DNA of 64,000 nucleotides from Paenibacillus sp. DMB5 (GTDB lineage: Bacteria > Bacillota > Bacilli > Paenibacillales > Paenibacillaceae). Each line of letters opens with the position of its first letter. The stretch's first letter is position 1. This document shows, piece after piece, positions 34,959 to 43,298 of the stretch. Where the stretch lies: contig NZ_LRAC01000132.1 in assembly GCF_001517085.1 (NCBI RefSeq), positions 23,644 through 87,643 on the forward strand, given 5' to 3'. The notes under the pieces are model-generated. The model was given only the letters and a program-made list of their open reading frames with translations, was not told the origin of the DNA and searched no databases. The translations under genes were made by a program, and so were the position numbers.

Positions 34959-35879
34959 TTAAGCAAATCCTTTGGCAACAAAATGGCCTTTAGAAACTTC
35001 CACAAGCTCAAAGTCACTGTCATTTGATTTATCGCTGGCCGCATAAATCGGGCTGCCCAGCTCACCATCTAAATGAATCCGCTTTTTGTTTGCTTCCACT
35101 TCCGGATCCGGCTCCGGAATCGCCGAAAGCAACGATTTGGTGTACGGATGGAGAGGATTGGCATACAGCTCTTCACTTTCTGCCAGTTCCACCATTCTGC
35201 CCAGGTACATAACCGCTACACGGTCACTGATATGCTTAACCATGGACAGGTCATGCGCGATAAACAGATAAGTCAGGCCCAGACGGTCCTGCAGCTCCTT
35301 AAGCAGGTTGACAACCTGTGCCTGGATCGACACGTCAAGTGCAGAGATCGGCTCATCGCAGACGATGAATTTAGGATTTACTGCAAGTGCACGGGCAATC
35401 CCGATACGCTGGCGCTGCCCGCCGGAGAATTCATGCGGATAACGGGTAGCATGGTCATGATTGAGACCAACCATATCCAGCAGCTCTTCAATCCGTTTCT
35501 TACGCTCGGCGCGGCTTCCGCCCATGCCGTGAATATCCAGTGCTTCACCGATAATATCAGAAATCGTAAAGCGCGGGTTGAGCGATGCGTATGGATCCTG
35601 AAAGATCATCTGCATATCACGCCGCATAGCTTTCATCTTACCGGGCGACAGCTTGTATATATCCGTACCATTGTATTTAACGCTTCCGGCAGTCGGTTCA
35701 TACAGACGGAGAACCGTACGGCCAGCAGTAGTTTTACCGCAACCGGATTCGCCTACCATCCCAAGGGTTTCGCCTTCACGGATGGAGAAATTAATATTAT
35801 CAACAGCCTTAAGAACTTTACCCTTGCCCACATTAAAATATTTCTTAAGACCTTCAACTTCAATAAGGTTCTTACTCAA
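34959..35879 (-). CDS. oppF: Oligopeptide ABC transporter ATP-binding protein OppF-like
   Basis: Nucleotide-binding subunit of a peptide importer. Walker A is GESGCGKTT (about 43-51), the Q-loop MIFQDPYASLNPRFT (about 92-106), the signature HEFSGGQRQRIGIARAL (about 148) and Walker B KFIVCDEPISALDV (about 170). The C-terminal end is odd. After LDGELGSP the usual Cys-rich segment (SGCxFxxRCP...C) is replaced by an acidic stretch, then VSKGHFVAKGFA. It starts at a TTG (35879) behind AAGGAGGTG, overlapping the stop of the oppD relic. Confidence 0.92.
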   Translation of the reverse strand: MSKNLIEVEGLKKYFNVGKGKVLKAVDNINFSIREGETLGMVGESGCGKTTAGRTVLRLYEPTAGSVKYNGTDIYKLSPGKMKAMRRDMQMIFQDPYASLNPRFTISDIIGEALDIHGMGGSRAERKKRIEELLDMVGLNHDHATRYPHEFSGGQRQRIGIARALAVNPKFIVCDEPISALDVSIQAQVVNLLKELQDRLGLTYLFIAHDLSMVKHISDRVAVMYLGRMVELAESEELYANPLHPYTKSLLSAIPEPDPEVEANKKRIHLDGELGSPIYAASDKSNDSDFELVEVSKGHFVAKGFA

Positions 35880-36350
35880 ACGTACTGCACCTCCTTGGCC
35901 ATCGAATGAATATTTCAGCGGGGCTCCATAAGCGTTCCGCTGAATTCTGTGACGCCGGGACTAAACCGTCTGCCTATATGCATTGCTTAGCTGCAATGCG
36001 CAGAGAACGGACAGCCCGCAGGCGGCATAATCAGATCGGGGGAACCGATGAAACAGTCCGCCCTTCATTTAGTTCTTTTGCGGCAGTCATTCATGATATT
36101 CATGATTGGCTCATACCACTGAAGAATTCGTGGGGATATTGGTTAAAGCGAGCCTCAGCATAATGAAGCCGGCTATTTCAAGAATCTCAATACCATTTTC
36201 CTCGCTTCGGCCGCTGACTTTTCTGATGTTAGATCAAAACTTCGTTTATCTATTTGCCCAAATTGATCGTCAGGTTCAAGAAGTCACCGGGTCTTGAAAT
36301 ATCATGCCAATATCTTCACCGCGAATACTTTCGATTTCGATTTCTGATCC
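35876..36350 (-). pseudogene. oppD: Decayed oppD (oligopeptide ABC transporter ATPase) relic
   Basis: About 475 bases between oppC and oppF where an oppD of about 1 kb would be expected. In pieces on the minus strand I read the Q-loop region (RGEDIGMIFQDPVTS, about 36280-36320), then stops. The segment before the signature follows (EARFNQYPHEFFSGM, about 36105-36150). The C-terminal part is GSPDLIMPPAGCPFSAHC, a stop, then FSPGVTEFSGT and MAKEVQYV, ending in a TGA that overlaps the oppF start. Walker A, Walker B and much of the core are gone, and there are several in-frame stops. No functional ATPase can be made from it. Confidence 0.85.
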
Positions 36351-36352
36351 AG

Positions 36353-37297
36353 CTATTTTTTCAGCTTAGGGTCGAGCGCATCGCGCAGTCCATCACCAAA
36401 AATATTAAACGAAAGCATGGTCAAGCTTATTACCAGCGCCGGGAAAATCATTCGCCACGGATAGTACAACCATCCAGTCAACGAGTCATTAATCATAGAA
36501 CCCAAAGAGGCAACCGGTGCCTGTACACCCAGTCCAAGGAAGCTCAGAAACGCTTCAGAGAAAATTGCACTTGGAACGGAAAGTGTAACAGTAACGATAA
36601 TAGGCCCCATCGCGTTAGGAAGCAGATGTTTGAACAGCAGGCGTTTCCAGTCAGCCCCCATGGAGCGGGAAGCCAGAATGAATTCACGGCTCTTCAGCTG
36701 CATAATTTCACCGCGTACAATCCATGACATGTTAATCCAGCCTGTAATGGTAAGTGCCAGGATGATAGTCCACAAGCTCGGCTCAAATACTACGAGCAGC
36801 ATAATTACTACAAGCAAGTAAGGGATCGAGTACAGGATTTCGGAGAACTTATTCATTATAGTATCAACACGTCCGCCGAAGAAGCCCATAATACCACCGT
36901 AAATAACACCGAAGATCAAGTCAATACATGCAGCGGCAAGACCAACGATGAGGGAAATACGGGCCCCCATCCATGTACGCACAAATACGTCACGTCCGAA
37001 ATCATCTGTACCAAATAAGTGCTCCATGGACGGCGGCTTGTTCGTACTCATAAGATCATTCGAGTCATACGTATAAGGAACAAGGTGTGGTGCTACAATG
37101 GCCATAATGATAATCACAAGCATAATAATCAAAGCTGTCATAGCCATTTTATTCTGACGCAGACGCTCCCACGCATCCTGCCAGGCGGAAAGGCTTTCAC
37201 GCTGAATTACTTCTGCTTCTTTGTCATTAATGTCAATTTTACGAAAGTCCTCAGGCTTCAGTTCAACCTGTTTAACCATATTGTCATTAACAGCCAA
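36353..37297 (-). CDS. oppC: Oligopeptide ABC transporter permease OppC
   Basis: Membrane-spanning subunit of the peptide importer. A cytoplasmic N-tail precedes six hydrophobic helices (first about 50-72). The EAA-type coupling loop is SREFILASRSMGADWKRLLFKHLLPN (about 200-225, given as the family region). The MEHLFGTDDFGRDVF motif (about 85) is typical of OppC/DppC. It starts at a TTG (37297) behind AAGGGGG and is 3 bases after oppB. Confidence 0.95.
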   Translation of the reverse strand: MAVNDNMVKQVELKPEDFRKIDINDKEAEVIQRESLSAWQDAWERLRQNKMAMTALIIMLVIIIMAIVAPHLVPYTYDSNDLMSTNKPPSMEHLFGTDDFGRDVFVRTWMGARISLIVGLAAACIDLIFGVIYGGIMGFFGGRVDTIMNKFSEILYSIPYLLVVIMLLVVFEPSLWTIILALTITGWINMSWIVRGEIMQLKSREFILASRSMGADWKRLLFKHLLPNAMGPIIVTVTLSVPSAIFSEAFLSFLGLGVQAPVASLGSMINDSLTGWLYYPWRMIFPALVISLTMLSFNIFGDGLRDALDPKLKK

Positions 37298-37299
37298 CG

Positions 37300-38232
37300 T
37301 TAGTCCCCCTTTCTGCCAGCAAGTTTAATTCGCGGATCAATGGCAACATAAGCAACGTCTGTAAGGAAACGTGCAACCATCAAAATAACGCCGTAGAAAA
37401 TGGTGATCCCCATAATAATCGGATAATCACGGGTATTAATAGCTTGAACGAACTGTTTACCGATACCACCGATACCAAAGATTTGTTCAATAACGACCGA
37501 TCCGGTAATAATGTTTGCAGTCATTGGTCCCACATAAGTGATTACCGGCAAAATACCGTTACGCAATACATGGCGGGATACAATCGAAAACCAGCTGAGG
37601 CCCTTTGCCTTTGCTGTCTTAATATAATCGGAATGCAATACCTCCAGCATACTGGAACGGGTAAGACGGGCTATAACGGCTATCGGGGATGCGGTGAGTG
37701 CCATTACCGGCAGGAAATAGTTCATCGGTCCTTTGAAGCCCATTACAGGGAATATTTTCCAGTGATAAGCCAGCAAATATTGAAGCAATGAAGCCACAAC
37801 AAAGCTCGGTACCGCAATACCGAGAACAGCTAAAACCATAGCGACATTATCAATCAGCTTCCGGTGATACAGCGCCGCAAGCATCCCCAATGCTACACCT
37901 ACGATTATTGCTACAATAATAGCAACAACCCCAAGCTTAAGTGATGAGGAGAAAGTCTGTCCGATAATGTGGGTTACATCCTGATTCAGCATTTTCATTG
38001 AAATGCCCAGGTCACCCTTCAGAATGTTTTTCAGGTAAAGCACGTACTGCTCCAAGACGGGCTTGTCCAAATTATACTGCGCATACAAGCGCTGCAGAAT
38101 TTGTTCAGGAATTTTTTTCTCGGATGTAAACGGATCGCCCGGAATTGCTTTCATTAGGAAAAAGGTTGCAGAAATCAATACAAACAGCGAAACAACCATG
38201 TGGAGAAATCTGTTGAAAATATAACGAAACAT
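37300..38232 (-). CDS. oppB: Oligopeptide ABC transporter permease OppB
   Basis: Partner permease of OppC. Six predicted helices; the N-terminus MFRYIFNRFLHMVVSLFVLI and the coupling loop YIKTAKAKGLSWFSIVSRHVLRNG (about 200-225) are characteristic. A PGDPF motif follows helix 1. I start at the ATG at 38232, with AAGGAGG 11 bases upstream; an open frame extends 8 codons higher over that site. Length 310. A terminator separates it from oppA. Confidence 0.95.
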   Translation of the reverse strand: MFRYIFNRFLHMVVSLFVLISATFFLMKAIPGDPFTSEKKIPEQILQRLYAQYNLDKPVLEQYVLYLKNILKGDLGISMKMLNQDVTHIIGQTFSSSLKLGVVAIIVAIIVGVALGMLAALYHRKLIDNVAMVLAVLGIAVPSFVVASLLQYLLAYHWKIFPVMGFKGPMNYFLPVMALTASPIAVIARLTRSSMLEVLHSDYIKTAKAKGLSWFSIVSRHVLRNGILPVITYVGPMTANIITGSVVIEQIFGIGGIGKQFVQAINTRDYPIIMGITIFYGVILMVARFLTDVAYVAIDPRIKLAGRKGD

Positions 38233-38347
38233 GCCCGTCATCACCTCCTTCGACATTTTTTTACTTACCTATTGTAAGGAAAAAACATCGATTTGTCTAT
38301 TTGACCAAATATCCATTTTTTCCAAATAATCACATTTAGCACCTTAT

Positions 38348-38389
38348 ACAAAAAAAAGGGATATATATGGAATTCCACATATATATCCC
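38348..38389 (-). terminator. Terminator between oppA and oppB
   Basis: Minus-strand GGGATATATATG-TGGAATTC-CATATATATCCC followed by nine T. It lies about 60 bases past oppA and would let most transcripts stop after the binding protein, so OppA is made in excess over the permease. Confidence 0.88.
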
Positions 38390-38448
38390 GAAGTAATATA
38401 AGAACTTCAGACTATTATATTACTGTATTAGGTTAATTTGAATATATC

Positions 38449-40170
38449 CTAGTGCTCAAGAAGATAAGCACGGGACAGATCGATTGCACCGCTGAAGTCA
38501 AGAGTAACACCTTTGAGATACTCTTTAGTCAGGGAGTTGTTTGTGTAGTAGTAGATTGGAATGACAACCATGTCATCCATCAGGATTTTTTCAGCAGCTG
38601 CGAACTTCTCTTGACGAACTGCATTGTCTGCAGAAGTCTTAGCTTCTTGGATCAGTTTATCGTACTCAGCATTGGAATAACCGCTATCGTTATTACCGCC
38701 GCCAGTTACCCACATATCCAGGTAAGTCATTGGATCATTGTAATCCGCGGACCAGCCGGCACGTGCTACTTGGTAGTTCAGGTTGTGTCTGTCTTCGATG
38801 AAGACACCCCACTCTTTGTTTTCCAGCTTAACTTCAACGCCGAGTGCTTTTTTCCATTGGTCAGCGATGGCTACAGCAATTTTCTGATGGCCTTCACTTG
38901 TGTTGTAGGTAATTGTGAATTCAAGTTTATCCAGACCTTCTTCTTTCAGACCTTCTTCGAGCAATTTCTTAGCTTCTGTAAGATCTTCCTTGAAGTATTG
39001 GGAATCAGCAACTTGAGCACGGAATTCTTGTTCATTACTTTGGATACCTGGAGGTACGAAGCCGAATGCCGGCAGTTGTCCACCCAGAGTGATGTTATCA
39101 ATAATTGGCTGACGTTCAATCGCCATTGCCAATGCTTTACGGATTTTAGCATTAGTGAAAGGTTTTTCGGTTACGTTGAACTGGTAGTAGTAAACGCTCG
39201 CGATACCTTTTCTTGCAAATTCGTTAGGAAGTTCTTTTTCAACGATAGGCAGCTGTTCAGTTGGAATTTCACCAATTGGACCGCCTGCACGGTCAAGCTC
39301 ACCGTTCTTGTAGCTCAGCAGCTCAGTTGCGCCACTGTTTACGATGGAGAAGTTGATTTGTTGCGCTTTAATATCATCAGCAGCGTAGTAAGATGGGTTC
39401 TTAGTTACTGCCAGGGATTGACCAGTAGTCCATTCAGTCAATGTGAAAGGACCGTTAGTGATTTGTGTATCCACTGCAGTTGCCCATTTTGCATTGTCCT
39501 TAACAGAGCTGTGTACTGGATAGTACGTATAGAAAGACAGCAGACCCAAGAAATAAGGTGTTGGGTTAGCCAGTGTTACTTCAAGCGTTTTTTCATCAAT
39601 TACTTTGATACCAACCTGGCTGAAATCAGTGATTTTACCAGTGTTGAAATCTTCAGCACCTTTGATGTAGTACAGCTGGTAAGCATAAGGGGCTGCTTGT
39701 TCAGCATTCGGATCAAGGACGCGCTGCCAAGCGAAAGCGAAGTCGTTAGCAGTTACAGCGTCACCGTTGCTCCATTTGGAATCACGAAGATGGAAAGTGT
39801 ACACGAGGCCGTCAGCGGAAATATCCCAGGATTCTGCAACGCCTTCTTCAGCTTGTCCTGTTTCTGCATTTTGACGGGTAAGTCCTTCATACATCAATTT
39901 CAGAATAGCATTAGATGTGCTATCTTGAGCTTGTTGCGGATCAAAAGTAGGAGGCTCAGAGCTCAAATTAATTTTAAGCGTCTGGTCAGCAGCCAACTTC
40001 TCTTCACCAGTGTTACCTGTGTTCGTGCCTGCATTGTCACCCGCCGGCGCATTAGTCGCCGCTGTGTTGTTGCCGCTGCTTGCATTGTTGTTACCGCCGC
40101 AGCCGGCAAGCACTGTGCCGATTACGAGAACCAATGCAATCATGAGCAAAAGACTTTTACTCTTTTTCAT
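38449..40170 (-). CDS. oppA: Oligopeptide-binding lipoprotein OppA
   Basis: Extracellular peptide-binding protein anchored by a lipid. The signal peptide ends in the lipobox LAGC (Cys23). A low-complexity Asn/Ala/Gly/Thr linker follows (about 24-55), then the SBP family 5 fold with LKINLSSEPPTFDPQQAQD and YEGLTRQNAETGQ. Length 573 is typical. It heads the opp genes. A TATAAT-like sequence about 40 bases upstream (plus-strand ATTATA near 40213-40218) is a possible -10. Confidence 0.96.
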   Translation of the reverse strand: MKKSKSLLLMIALVLVIGTVLAGCGGNNNASSGNNTAATNAPAGDNAGTNTGNTGEEKLAADQTLKINLSSEPPTFDPQQAQDSTSNAILKLMYEGLTRQNAETGQAEEGVAESWDISADGLVYTFHLRDSKWSNGDAVTANDFAFAWQRVLDPNAEQAAPYAYQLYYIKGAEDFNTGKITDFSQVGIKVIDEKTLEVTLANPTPYFLGLLSFYTYYPVHSSVKDNAKWATAVDTQITNGPFTLTEWTTGQSLAVTKNPSYYAADDIKAQQINFSIVNSGATELLSYKNGELDRAGGPIGEIPTEQLPIVEKELPNEFARKGIASVYYYQFNVTEKPFTNAKIRKALAMAIERQPIIDNITLGGQLPAFGFVPPGIQSNEQEFRAQVADSQYFKEDLTEAKKLLEEGLKEEGLDKLEFTITYNTSEGHQKIAVAIADQWKKALGVEVKLENKEWGVFIEDRHNLNYQVARAGWSADYNDPMTYLDMWVTGGGNNDSGYSNAEYDKLIQEAKTSADNAVRQEKFAAAEKILMDDMVVIPIYYYTNNSLTKEYLKGVTLDFSGAIDLSRAYLLEH

Positions 40171-40320
40171 CTAGCAGTTCCCCCTAAATAGAATGTGGTA
40201 TATGGTTTATGATTATACAACCAGTGGTCAAAAAAATCTAGAGCAATATTTTCTGAAAACACATTTTTTTTAAAACTTTAAAATTTTGTGACAGTGACGC
40301 TTCACCGGAGCAGTGGAACA

Positions 40321-40707
40321 TTACATCGCTTGTGATATGTATTGAATAAGGACTATGAACAAAAAAAGTACATAAAGGGCACCCAGAAAAAAGAACGCCA
40401 GCCGCCAGACCGCCCGGAATAATCGCCTTCCATCAACCTTCCCTTTGATCCGGTTCTGGGCTCCGCCAATCAGTCCGGCGGATATTAATACAATAAGTAG
40501 TATAAAATAAAACCCGAATTCAGCATTGAAGAGAATATTAAATAAGGCCGAAACCGAAAGCAATAAAAATAAAGTCGTCACATCCATTGCCAGCAGCAAA
40601 GTCTTTTTCTTATCCTTCCTGAGCCCGATCCCGATGAAATAGACAATTAAAAAAGGAACAATCGGAATGACACCCAATGTGACAAATGAGTTTTGCAGCA
40701 GCTCCAA
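40321..40707 (-). CDS. Four-helix membrane protein, DUF3397-like
   Basis: The 128-residue protein is very hydrophobic, with about four helices (roughly 10-28, 38-58, 65-82, 103-125) and a basic loop (RIKGKVDGRRLFR). I take it for the DUF3397 family, which often lies between panE and bshC in Bacilli; function is unknown. It starts at a TTG (40707) behind GAGGTGA that overlaps the end of panE, so the two are coupled. Confidence 0.75.
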   Translation of the reverse strand: MELLQNSFVTLGVIPIVPFLIVYFIGIGLRKDKKKTLLLAMDVTTLFLLLSVSALFNILFNAEFGFYFILLIVLISAGLIGGAQNRIKGKVDGRRLFRAVWRLAFFFLGALYVLFLFIVLIQYISQAM

Positions 40708-40713
40708 ACAGCG

Positions 40714-41688
40714 TCACCTCTCTCTCGCACTCATGCCTTCAACAAGCCGGCAAATCCAGCGGTGCAGTGGAACCTGAATTCCCCGGCGCTCGGCCATCTC
40801 AACAATACTGCCGTTAATCCAGCGGATTTCCGTCTCCCTTGAGGCAAGGACATCTGCCAGCATGGAGGAGATATTATCCGATGTTGCCCGGCATACTTCA
40901 AGGATATGCTCCCAGGCATCCTCCTCGTAGGTAACGCCGCAGACATCATAAACGGCAACCGCTTCGGCATATAAATCCTTCATCAGCTGCAACCGCTGCC
41001 CGGAGGCAAGCAGCTCGCCGTTCTGTATGCGCCATATCGCGGTCAGCGGATTGATCACAGCATTGATCAAGAGCTTCCGGTAAATCAGGGTATTCACTTT
41101 GTTCGACATAGAGGCTGAAAATCCTGCTGTCAGGAGGGCATCCGTGAAACTTCTTGCTGCTGTGTATGATAGCCTGTCCGTTTCAGCACTAGTATGACCA
41201 TCGTCTTCCTGCCCTATGTATATTTCTCCTCTTCCAGTATGAATTACTTCCGTAGAAGTTTCTCTCTTGGCTCCATCAGTAGTCACTGCAGCCCACACGG
41301 AGGCATTCGGCAGCAGCTGCCGGAGCTTTTGCAGATGGCCGTACCCGTTTTGAAAGCAGACAACATTCATGCTTCTGCTATACAAAGGGGACAGTATTTC
41401 CGGCAGCTCCTGATGAAGAGCCTGCTGTTTGAGTGTAAGTGCCACCCAGTCCCCGGGCTCATGCAGATAAGTACCGGCAAAGGCATTTGCGGAGGAAGCA
41501 AAAAACGCCGTTCCCGGAATTACGATAGGCGCAGCCCCATACTGGCAGCTAACCGTTAATCCCTCTTTATTGAGAGTATCAGCCTGTTCCTTACTCCTGC
41601 ACCATATTCTGACGTCTTGACCGGCATGAATAAGTCTGCCAGCCAGCAGCAGTCCTATTGATCCCGCTCCGATAATATCTATTTTCAT
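40714..41688 (-). CDS. panE: 2-Dehydropantoate 2-reductase (ketopantoate reductase)
   Basis: NADPH-dependent reduction of ketopantoate to pantoate for coenzyme A. The Rossmann loop IDIIGAGSIGLLLAGRL is at the N-terminus. The catalytic lysine lies in IYRKLLINAVINPLTAI (about 205), and the C-terminal helical domain has the conserved SSMLADVLASRETEIRWINGSIV (family region about 268-290). Length 324. It corresponds in position to B. subtilis ylbQ, downstream of an ylbO-like regulator. Confidence 0.92.
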   Translation of the reverse strand: MKIDIIGAGSIGLLLAGRLIHAGQDVRIWCRSKEQADTLNKEGLTVSCQYGAAPIVIPGTAFFASSANAFAGTYLHEPGDWVALTLKQQALHQELPEILSPLYSRSMNVVCFQNGYGHLQKLRQLLPNASVWAAVTTDGAKRETSTEVIHTGRGEIYIGQEDDGHTSAETDRLSYTAARSFTDALLTAGFSASMSNKVNTLIYRKLLINAVINPLTAIWRIQNGELLASGQRLQLMKDLYAEAVAVYDVCGVTYEEDAWEHILEVCRATSDNISSMLADVLASRETEIRWINGSIVEMAERRGIQVPLHRWICRLVEGMSARER

Positions 41689-41791
41689 GAGTGCTTACGC
41701 ATCCTTCCAATAATTTCCCTCATTATAGCCTGCTGCTGCCCGGAAATGCAAAGCACCCGCGAAAACAACTAAATTCCTTTAATCAAAACAA

Positions 41792-41838
41792 TAAAAAGCC
41801 GCAAAACGTTTGCCTTCCGGCACTCGTCAGCGGCTTTT
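41792..41838 (-). terminator. Terminator after the RsfA-type gene
   Basis: AAAAGCCGC...GCGGCTTTTT stem (41798-41802 with 41830-41834) and T-run on the minus strand, just past the stop at 41853. Confidence 0.65.
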
Positions 41839-41852
41839 AACGGGAAGGATGA

Positions 41853-42503
41853 CTATTCCATCCGTTCCAGGTTTCCGTTTGCATCCATTTTAAACCTTGT
41901 TTTCATTTCTTCTTCTTCTTCATTCAAAAAGGCCAGTCTGCGTGCCCGGTCCATGATCTGGATCAGAGCCTTGTAATCATCATTTACGACACGGTAATCG
42001 CTTTGAGCCAGATTCACCTCTTTGGACAGCCGTTCGTTCTCCGCCCGAAGCTCCGTCAGTTCATCTTCCTTATCCCTGAGATCCCGTTCAAGCATTTTCA
42101 GCTGACGGCCCGCCTCCTGGAATGTCCCTTTCCACTGCCTGAGAAACCGGATGACCGCATCAATAGATAAGGAGCTTTCATTCAGGTTGTCACTTCGACC
42201 GTACTCCTCTTCAATGTCACCAAGAATCAGGCCGGCTACCTGTGCTCCCCTGTTTACCGGCTGTTTTTTCAGATAACTCCGCTTCTGGCGCTGGCCTTTG
42301 GCGATGCCGATGGCATCCTCATAGCTTTTACGGACACAGCTGTTCCAGCGGAATCCGCATGCTGCCGAGGTTCTCCCGATTTTTTCCCCCACCTCTTCAA
42401 AAGCGGCAAGCTGGGTACTGCCTTCCCGGATATGACGCAGCGTTATTTCGGCCAATATCAAATCATCTTCCGCACTCCAAGCATCCTGTCTAACGGCTGT
42501 CAT
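41853..42503 (-). CDS. ylbO: RsfA/YlbO-family prespore transcription factor
   Basis: The N-terminal Myb/SANT-like domain (about 1-60, DAWSAEDDLILAEITLRHI... TSAACGFRWNSCVRK) is followed by a basic linker and a long coiled coil (about 130-190). This is the layout of RsfA-family regulators that modulate SigF-dependent genes. I start at the ATG at 42503, with AGGAGGG 9 bases upstream. Length 216. Upstream of panE, as in B. subtilis ylbO-ylbP-ylbQ, but ylbP is absent. Confidence 0.88.
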   Translation of the reverse strand: MTAVRQDAWSAEDDLILAEITLRHIREGSTQLAAFEEVGEKIGRTSAACGFRWNSCVRKSYEDAIGIAKGQRQKRSYLKKQPVNRGAQVAGLILGDIEEEYGRSDNLNESSLSIDAVIRFLRQWKGTFQEAGRQLKMLERDLRDKEDELTELRAENERLSKEVNLAQSDYRVVNDDYKALIQIMDRARRLAFLNEEEEEMKTRFKMDANGNLERME

Positions 42504-42760
42504 AAAGCCTAACCCTCCTAACAACATCTTGAAATAACCATCTTCATAACCGGCAGCTCCGCCGGATAGTGAATAGGGATAAAAGCTGCTTACTCCATTT
42601 CTATGCCTCTGCTAGAGTTCATAGAATCTATTTGATACTAAATTGTATTTCCATTTTGTCCCCACATCATACGCATAGCGTTATATTTTCCCGTTAAAGA
42701 ATATGTCAACAGCAAAAATCATAATTATTATATAATTGCATATTTTTTTCAATGAATTCG

Positions 42761-42789
42761 TTTACAGTTTTTTGACGAGCAGGTATAAT
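42761..42789 (+). promoter_or_regulatory. Sigma-A promoter of yqgY
   Basis: TTTACA (42761-42766), a 17-base spacer and a perfect TATAAT (42784-42789). It lies about 50 bases before the gene's ribosome-binding site. The rest of the 338-bp gap upstream shows only AT-rich sequence. Confidence 0.82.
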
Positions 42790-42841
42790 AGATCCAAAGA
42801 AGTGCTTTTCGGGAATCATTTCTAAGAAGGGGGATACTCTC

Positions 42842-43078
42842 TTGGACCGTATGTTCCGCGTATTGGGATTCTTCACACTCGTCATCGGGCTCATGGCCTT
42901 CGCTGGCGGTTTGACTGAAATGGCTTTACTCTTCTTTTTGCAGACCGCTTTTTTTGTGGTGCTGGGCTATATGAAATTTACCGAAAAAACGTATATCCTG
43001 CTCTTCTGGGGCTATATGATCGTAACTTTCACGGGATTCAGCTACTGGACAGTTTTTCAGATGGGACTGCCGCTGTAA
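42842..43078 (+). CDS. yqgY: Small membrane protein, DUF2626/YqgY family
   Basis: The 78-residue protein has three hydrophobic stretches and the family pattern MFRVLGFFTLVIG... LLFFLQTAFFVVLGYMKFTEK (split). I match it to B. subtilis YqgY (DUF2626), of unknown function. It begins at a TTG (42842) behind AAGAAGGGGG. It has its own promoter and terminator, so it is a single-gene unit. Confidence 0.85.
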   Translation: MDRMFRVLGFFTLVIGLMAFAGGLTEMALLFFLQTAFFVVLGYMKFTEKTYILLFWGYMIVTFTGFSYWTVFQMGLPL

Positions 43079-43099
43079 CATTAATAATCAGATCAAAAC

Positions 43100-43138
43100 G
43101 GAGGTGCTCCTTGATTCAAGGATCAGCCTCCTTTTTTT
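43100..43138 (+). terminator. Terminator of yqgY
   Basis: GGAGGTGCTCCTTGA...TCAAGGATCAGCCTCC hairpin followed by TTTTTTT, 20 bases after the stop. Confidence 0.85.
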
Positions 43139-43298
43139 GAATGTTACGTAAAGTAACTGATTCGGCTTTTATCATCAAGGCTCCACTTTGTGGGGTTATT
43201 TTGTATGTGCTCTTATAAGGAAACGGGGTATGATATTTTAACAGGACAAAACATACTATTAGTACATACCAGTCTATTCTGCAAAAGGTGGTGGTGTA

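Noticed and set aside
38452..40191. Plus-strand open frame of 579 codons
   Set aside because: It is the antisense shadow of oppA, with Cys- and Phe-rich composition and no family match; oppA is unmistakable.
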